Shown in pieces: positions 60,957 through 64,000 of a DNA stretch of 64,000 bases. The translations under genes were made by a program, and so were the position numbers. Source of the stretch: Terriglobia bacterium (GTDB taxonomy: Bacteria > Acidobacteriota > Terriglobia > JAJPHL01); assembly GCA_021325275.1 (NCBI GenBank), contig JAJPHL010000036.1, positions 1 to 64,000 on the forward strand, in the 5' to 3' direction. Within the stretch, counting starts at the first letter, position 1, and each line of letters opens with the position of its first letter. The notes beneath the pieces are model-generated. The model had not been told where the DNA came from, did no database searches, and saw only the letters and a program-made list of their open reading frames with translations.

Positions 60957-62531
60957 ATGAAAATTGTCATCGCGGAAAAAATCGCCAAGCAAGCTGCCGA
61001 ACTCTTGCGCGCGGAAAAATGGAACGTGGTGGAGACGAATTCCGAAACCCTTCACAAGGAACTCGCCGGCGCCGACGCGCTGATCGTGCGCAGCGCGGTG
61101 AAAGTGGACGCCGCGTTGCTGGAACACGCGCCGCAACTGCGCGTCGTGGGCCGCGCCGGCGTCGGTGTGGACAACGTGGACCTCGACGCTGCGACGCGAC
61201 GCGGTGTCCTGGTGCTCAACACGCCTGGTGGAAACGCGATCAGCGTGGCGGAACACACCATCGCGCTGATGCTTTCGATGGCGCGCTCGATTCCCGACGC
61301 GAGCGCGTCGGTCCGCGCGGGAAAGTGGGAGAAAAAGAAATTCATGGGCCGCGAGCTGCGCGGCAAAACGCTGGGCATCGCGGGCCTCGGCCGTATCGGC
61401 GTGGAAGTAGCGCGGCGCGCGCGCGCCATGGAAATGCAAATCGCCGCCTACGATCCGTATGTGGCGCCGGCGGTGGCGCGCGACAACGCGATCCAAATGG
61501 TGTCGCTCGACGAATTGTGGTCGCGCGCCGATTACATCACGCTCCACATGTCGCTGACGCCGGAAACCGAAGGACTCGTCAACGCGGCGGCGTTCCAGAA
61601 AATGAAGGACGGCGTGAGGATCGTGAATTGCGGCCGCGGTGAGTTGGTCGACGAGCCGGCGCTGGCCGCGGCGATCGCTTCCGGACGCGTCGCCGGAGCG
61701 GCGCTCGACGTATTTTGCGTCGAACCGCCGCCCGCGGATCATCCGCTGGCGCACCTGCCGCAGGTGATCGCCACGCCGCACATTGCGGGATCGACGGAAG
61801 AAGCGCAAGAGATCGTCGGCATCCGCATCGCCGAGCAAATTCGAGAGTACCTGAAGAACGGCATCATCCTAAACGCCGTGAACGTGCCCGCGCCGTCGGC
61901 GGAAGAGTATCGCGTGCTGGAACCGTATTTGAAGCTCGCGGAAAAACTGGGATCGTTTGTCGCGCAGATCGCCGCGGGGCCGCCGCGCAAAGTGCGCATC
62001 GCGCTCTCCGGCAAAGCCGGACAGATGAATACCGTGCTTCTGCGCAGCGCCACTCTGAAAGGCGTGTTGAATCGCGTGGCCGCCGAACACGCCAACTTGG
62101 TGAACGCCGCGACGCTCGCCGCGGAGCGCGGAATTTCCATCGAGGAAGTGGGCGCGCGCGGAACGGCGCACGGCGATTCCATGTGCGTCACGATTGTCAC
62201 CGATGAGCGCGAATCGTCGGTGGAAGGCGGCATTTTCTTCGGCGACCGCCCGCGACTGCTGGCCGCCGACGGAATCCAAGTGGAAGCGCCGCTCGAAGGC
62301 AATTTGATTTACTTCAAGAACGACGACGTGCCCGGCGTGATCGGACGCATCGGTACGCTGCTGGGCGACGAGCACGTGAACATCGCGAATTTCTCCCTTG
62401 GTCGGCGGGAAACAGGTTCGCCCGCGAAAGCCGTGGCTGTGGTTCACGTCGACGGCGCGGTCCCGGAGAAAGTGCTCGAGAGTCTACGCAAGCTTCCGGC
62501 CGTGCGTTATGCTCGGAGCGTTCAGGTCTAA
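60957..62531 (+). CDS. serA: D-3-phosphoglycerate dehydrogenase
   Basis: The 524-residue protein has the long SerA architecture. The substrate and NAD domains show RAGVGVDNVDLDAATRRGVLVLNTPGGNAISVAEHT, GKTLGIAGLGRIGVEVARRA and the catalytic Arg/Glu/His region (NCGRGELVDEPAL, PHIAGSTEEAQ). An intervening domain and a C-terminal ACT domain follow (NDDVPGVIGRIGTLLGDEHVNIANFSLGR), which senses serine. It catalyses the first step of serine synthesis. It pairs with the aminotransferase upstream in one unit. Confidence 0.95.
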   Translation: MKIVIAEKIAKQAAELLRAEKWNVVETNSETLHKELAGADALIVRSAVKVDAALLEHAPQLRVVGRAGVGVDNVDLDAATRRGVLVLNTPGGNAISVAEHTIALMLSMARSIPDASASVRAGKWEKKKFMGRELRGKTLGIAGLGRIGVEVARRARAMEMQIAAYDPYVAPAVARDNAIQMVSLDELWSRADYITLHMSLTPETEGLVNAAAFQKMKDGVRIVNCGRGELVDEPALAAAIASGRVAGAALDVFCVEPPPADHPLAHLPQVIATPHIAGSTEEAQEIVGIRIAEQIREYLKNGIILNAVNVPAPSAEEYRVLEPYLKLAEKLGSFVAQIAAGPPRKVRIALSGKAGQMNTVLLRSATLKGVLNRVAAEHANLVNAATLAAERGISIEEVGARGTAHGDSMCVTIVTDERESSVEGGIFFGDRPRLLAADGIQVEAPLEGNLIYFKNDDVPGVIGRIGTLLGDEHVNIANFSLGRRETGSPAKAVAVVHVDGAVPEKVLESLRKLPAVRYARSVQV

Positions 62532-62545
62532 CTTCAGGAGGCGTC

Positions 62546-63022
62546 ATGCACACGCTGATCCTCGCTCTGCTTTTCGCGCCATCGGGCCCCGCGTTGACGA
62601 AAGACAATTTGATCGGCACGTGGAAGCTCGTTTCCTACTGGAACGTCGCGGCGAGCGGCGAAAAGTCCGCGCCGTACGGCGAGCATCCCACGGGATTCAT
62701 CACGTACACAGGTGACGGCCACATGAACGCGATCTTCACAGCCGAGGGACGCAAGCCGCTCTCCACCGGCGACCGTTTCGCCGCGGGTGAAGCGGAACGA
62801 GCCAATGCGTTCACGACGCTGGTGGCCTACGCGGGGACGTACCGGATCGACGGCGACAAAGTGATCCACCACGTGGAAGTGGCATGGCTGCAAAGCTGGG
62901 TCGGCACCGAGGTGGTGCGCTCGGTAAGGCTTGACGGCGACAAGATTGTGCTGCGCACGGAGTCGCGCGCGGTACGCGGTGTCCAACAAGTGGGTGAATT
63001 GACTTGGGAGCGCGTGAAGTAG
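62546..63022 (+). CDS. Secreted lipocalin-like protein
   Basis: The 158-residue protein has a short signal peptide and a lipocalin-like barrel signature starting LIGTWKLVSYWNV, with HPTGFITYTGDGHMNAIFTAEGRKPLS and YAGTYRIDGDKVIHHVEVAW. It resembles the bacterial Lipocalin_5 type; ligand and role are unknown. AGGAGG lies 5 nt before the ATG, 14 nt after the serA stop, so it may be cotranscribed with serA. Confidence 0.8.
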   Translation: MHTLILALLFAPSGPALTKDNLIGTWKLVSYWNVAASGEKSAPYGEHPTGFITYTGDGHMNAIFTAEGRKPLSTGDRFAAGEAERANAFTTLVAYAGTYRIDGDKVIHHVEVAWLQSWVGTEVVRSVRLDGDKIVLRTESRAVRGVQQVGELTWERVK

Positions 63023-63024
63023 CG

Positions 63025-64000
63025 CTATAAATCAATCGCGATCACCTCGTGATCGAGGATCGAGTCGAGCGCGACCTTCACGACCCCGCTCGCAACGATC
63101 GCCGCAGCTTCGCGATCTTTCACCAACAACCGGACATTTTTCGCACCGCGGCCATCGGGCAGTTTGATCGTTACCGTCTGCGGCGGCGACGGAAGAAACT
63201 CGCGCACCGGACCTTTCATCGTCATCGGATTGTTCAGATTCACCAAGTGAACGGTCATCGAGTTCTTCTGACGCCAGACGGTCACGTCGAGCAATCCCGG
63301 GCCGGTCACCGTTACGGGTGACTCTTCATGCGCGGCCCAGGTGACAGCGTTGCGCATGAGCAGTCCGTGATCGGGCGATAGGATTTCCCAGAACGTTCGA
63401 TCGATGTCCCACGGAAAATAGACGACACGGCTGCGTCCGTTTTCTCGCAAATGCACTTCCGGCGCCGCGTTGCCGCCGGTGCGCGGAAAAACTTCCTCCA
63501 TCGGCAAATCGGGATACGAGGGAATCAGCGTCAACGGTGCCGGAGCGTTTGGATCGAGTGAACGCGTGTGGACGCGCGACACTCCGTTGATGATGCGGCT
63601 TGTATCTTCGAGTCCCGCGAGGATTGGGTGTCGTGCGCCAAGCTGCAAATACGAATTCTGCATCCGCGCATCGACCGTTCCTCCAAACGACGCGCCAAAA
63701 AGCTCCCGCAGTCCAAAGTCCGCCCGCCGCGCTCCCCACTCGTCGTACAGCGACGTTTCGTGCGTCGCCACAACGCTGCCACCCGCCGCCGCGTATGCAG
63801 TGAGTTGCTTGCACTGCGCCTCCGAAAGCGCTGCGACGTTCGGAAGGACTAGCACGGCGAAGTGCCCAACGTTCGAGGCGTCGAGCATGTTTTCGTGCAC
63901 TGCCTCGAACGGAATGCGCGCCTCGATCAGCGCTTGATGCCATCCCAGAATGTGATCCTCCACGCGCGACTGCGGGCGATCCGCGCCGTAGTACACGCCC
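63025..64000 (-). CDS. Glycosidase-like protein with trimerisation-type domain, 5' end beyond window
   Basis: The visible 325 codons run in frame to the window edge (GVYYGADRPQ at 64000), so the N-terminus is missing. The sequence DHILGWHQALIEARIPFEAVHENML, then LLVLPNVAALSEAQCKQLTAYAAAGGSVVATHETSLYDEWG, is typical of the class I glutamine-amidotransferase-like trimerisation domain of GH42-like beta-galactosidases and related hypothetical glycosidases. RVVYFPWDIDRTFWE and a C-terminal beta domain follow. The catalytic barrel should lie outside. It converges on the lipocalin gene with a 2-nt gap. Confidence 0.75.
   Translation of the reverse strand, partial: GVYYGADRPQSRVEDHILGWHQALIEARIPFEAVHENMLDASNVGHFAVLVLPNVAALSEAQCKQLTAYAAAGGSVVATHETSLYDEWGARRADFGLRELFGASFGGTVDARMQNSYLQLGARHPILAGLEDTSRIINGVSRVHTRSLDPNAPAPLTLIPSYPDLPMEEVFPRTGGNAAPEVHLRENGRSRVVYFPWDIDRTFWEILSPDHGLLMRNAVTWAAHEESPVTVTGPGLLDVTVWRQKNSMTVHLVNLNNPMTMKGPVREFLPSPPQTVTIKLPDGRGAKNVRLLVKDREAAAIVASGVVKVALDSILDHEVIAIDL

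Overview
The window is GC-rich chromosomal DNA, most likely from an Acidobacteriota of the Solibacter/Bryobacter type. The evidence is family-level: an NHL-repeat protein ending in the Solibacter-type C-terminal domain (TIGR03437-like), a VWA protein of the acidobacterial TIGR03436 type, a very long TonB-dependent receptor with a carboxypeptidase-regulatory plug extension, a PEP-CTERM protein, and many secreted c-type cytochrome and PQQ proteins. No database search was run, so the taxonomy is inferred.

Layout. 0-5 kb: a minus-strand gene string with 1-4 nt overlaps (PEP-CTERM protein, TPR lipoprotein, trmFO, xerC; xerC runs off the left edge). 5-21 kb: a periplasmic oxidation neighbourhood with a VOC protein, a Tat-exported TPP enzyme beside a cytochrome c, two heme plus type-II-copper monooxygenase-like proteins, a PQQ dehydrogenase with a diheme cytochrome, a cyclase-family hydrolase, and a 1191-residue cytochrome/PQQ-propeller/double-hydrolase fusion. 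20-31 kb: a POTRA-TonB hybrid, a UPF0182 membrane protein, a broken vapBC pair, a radical-SAM protein, a BrkB-type membrane protein and the TonB-dependent receptor. 31-42 kb is the most dynamic part: a RodZ-like gene, a compound palindromic repeat of about 760 bp, two NHL-repeat proteins, a tRNA-Lys whose 3' half is repeated 2.7 kb downstream (remnant integrated island with an integrase fragment), a second inverted copy of the palindromic element, and decayed toxin-antitoxin genes. 42-53 kb: a giant secreted lyase-like protein, a small secreted protein, two tandem TonB proteins and an M14 metallopeptidase. 53-56 kb: an Nramp transporter gene interrupted by an in-frame TGA and, directly behind it, a MerR-type regulator with a divergent membrane gene, bounded by 22-bp direct repeats. 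56-64 kb: a Gfo/Idh/MocA oxidoreductase, VWA protein, Hfq-like protein, inositol monophosphatase, YqeY, a serine-biosynthesis-like pair (class V aminotransferase and serA), a lipocalin-like protein and a partial glycosidase-like gene.

Gene cooperation. The 6-21 kb region reads as an exported oxidative-metabolism module in which quinoprotein, copper and TPP enzymes could pass electrons to small cytochromes. Three TonB-type proteins and one large receptor point to energised outer-membrane uptake. Many genes have a -10-like hexamer (often TGnTAnnnT) 6-12 nt before the start codon and no Shine-Dalgarno sequence, suggesting frequent leaderless transcription.
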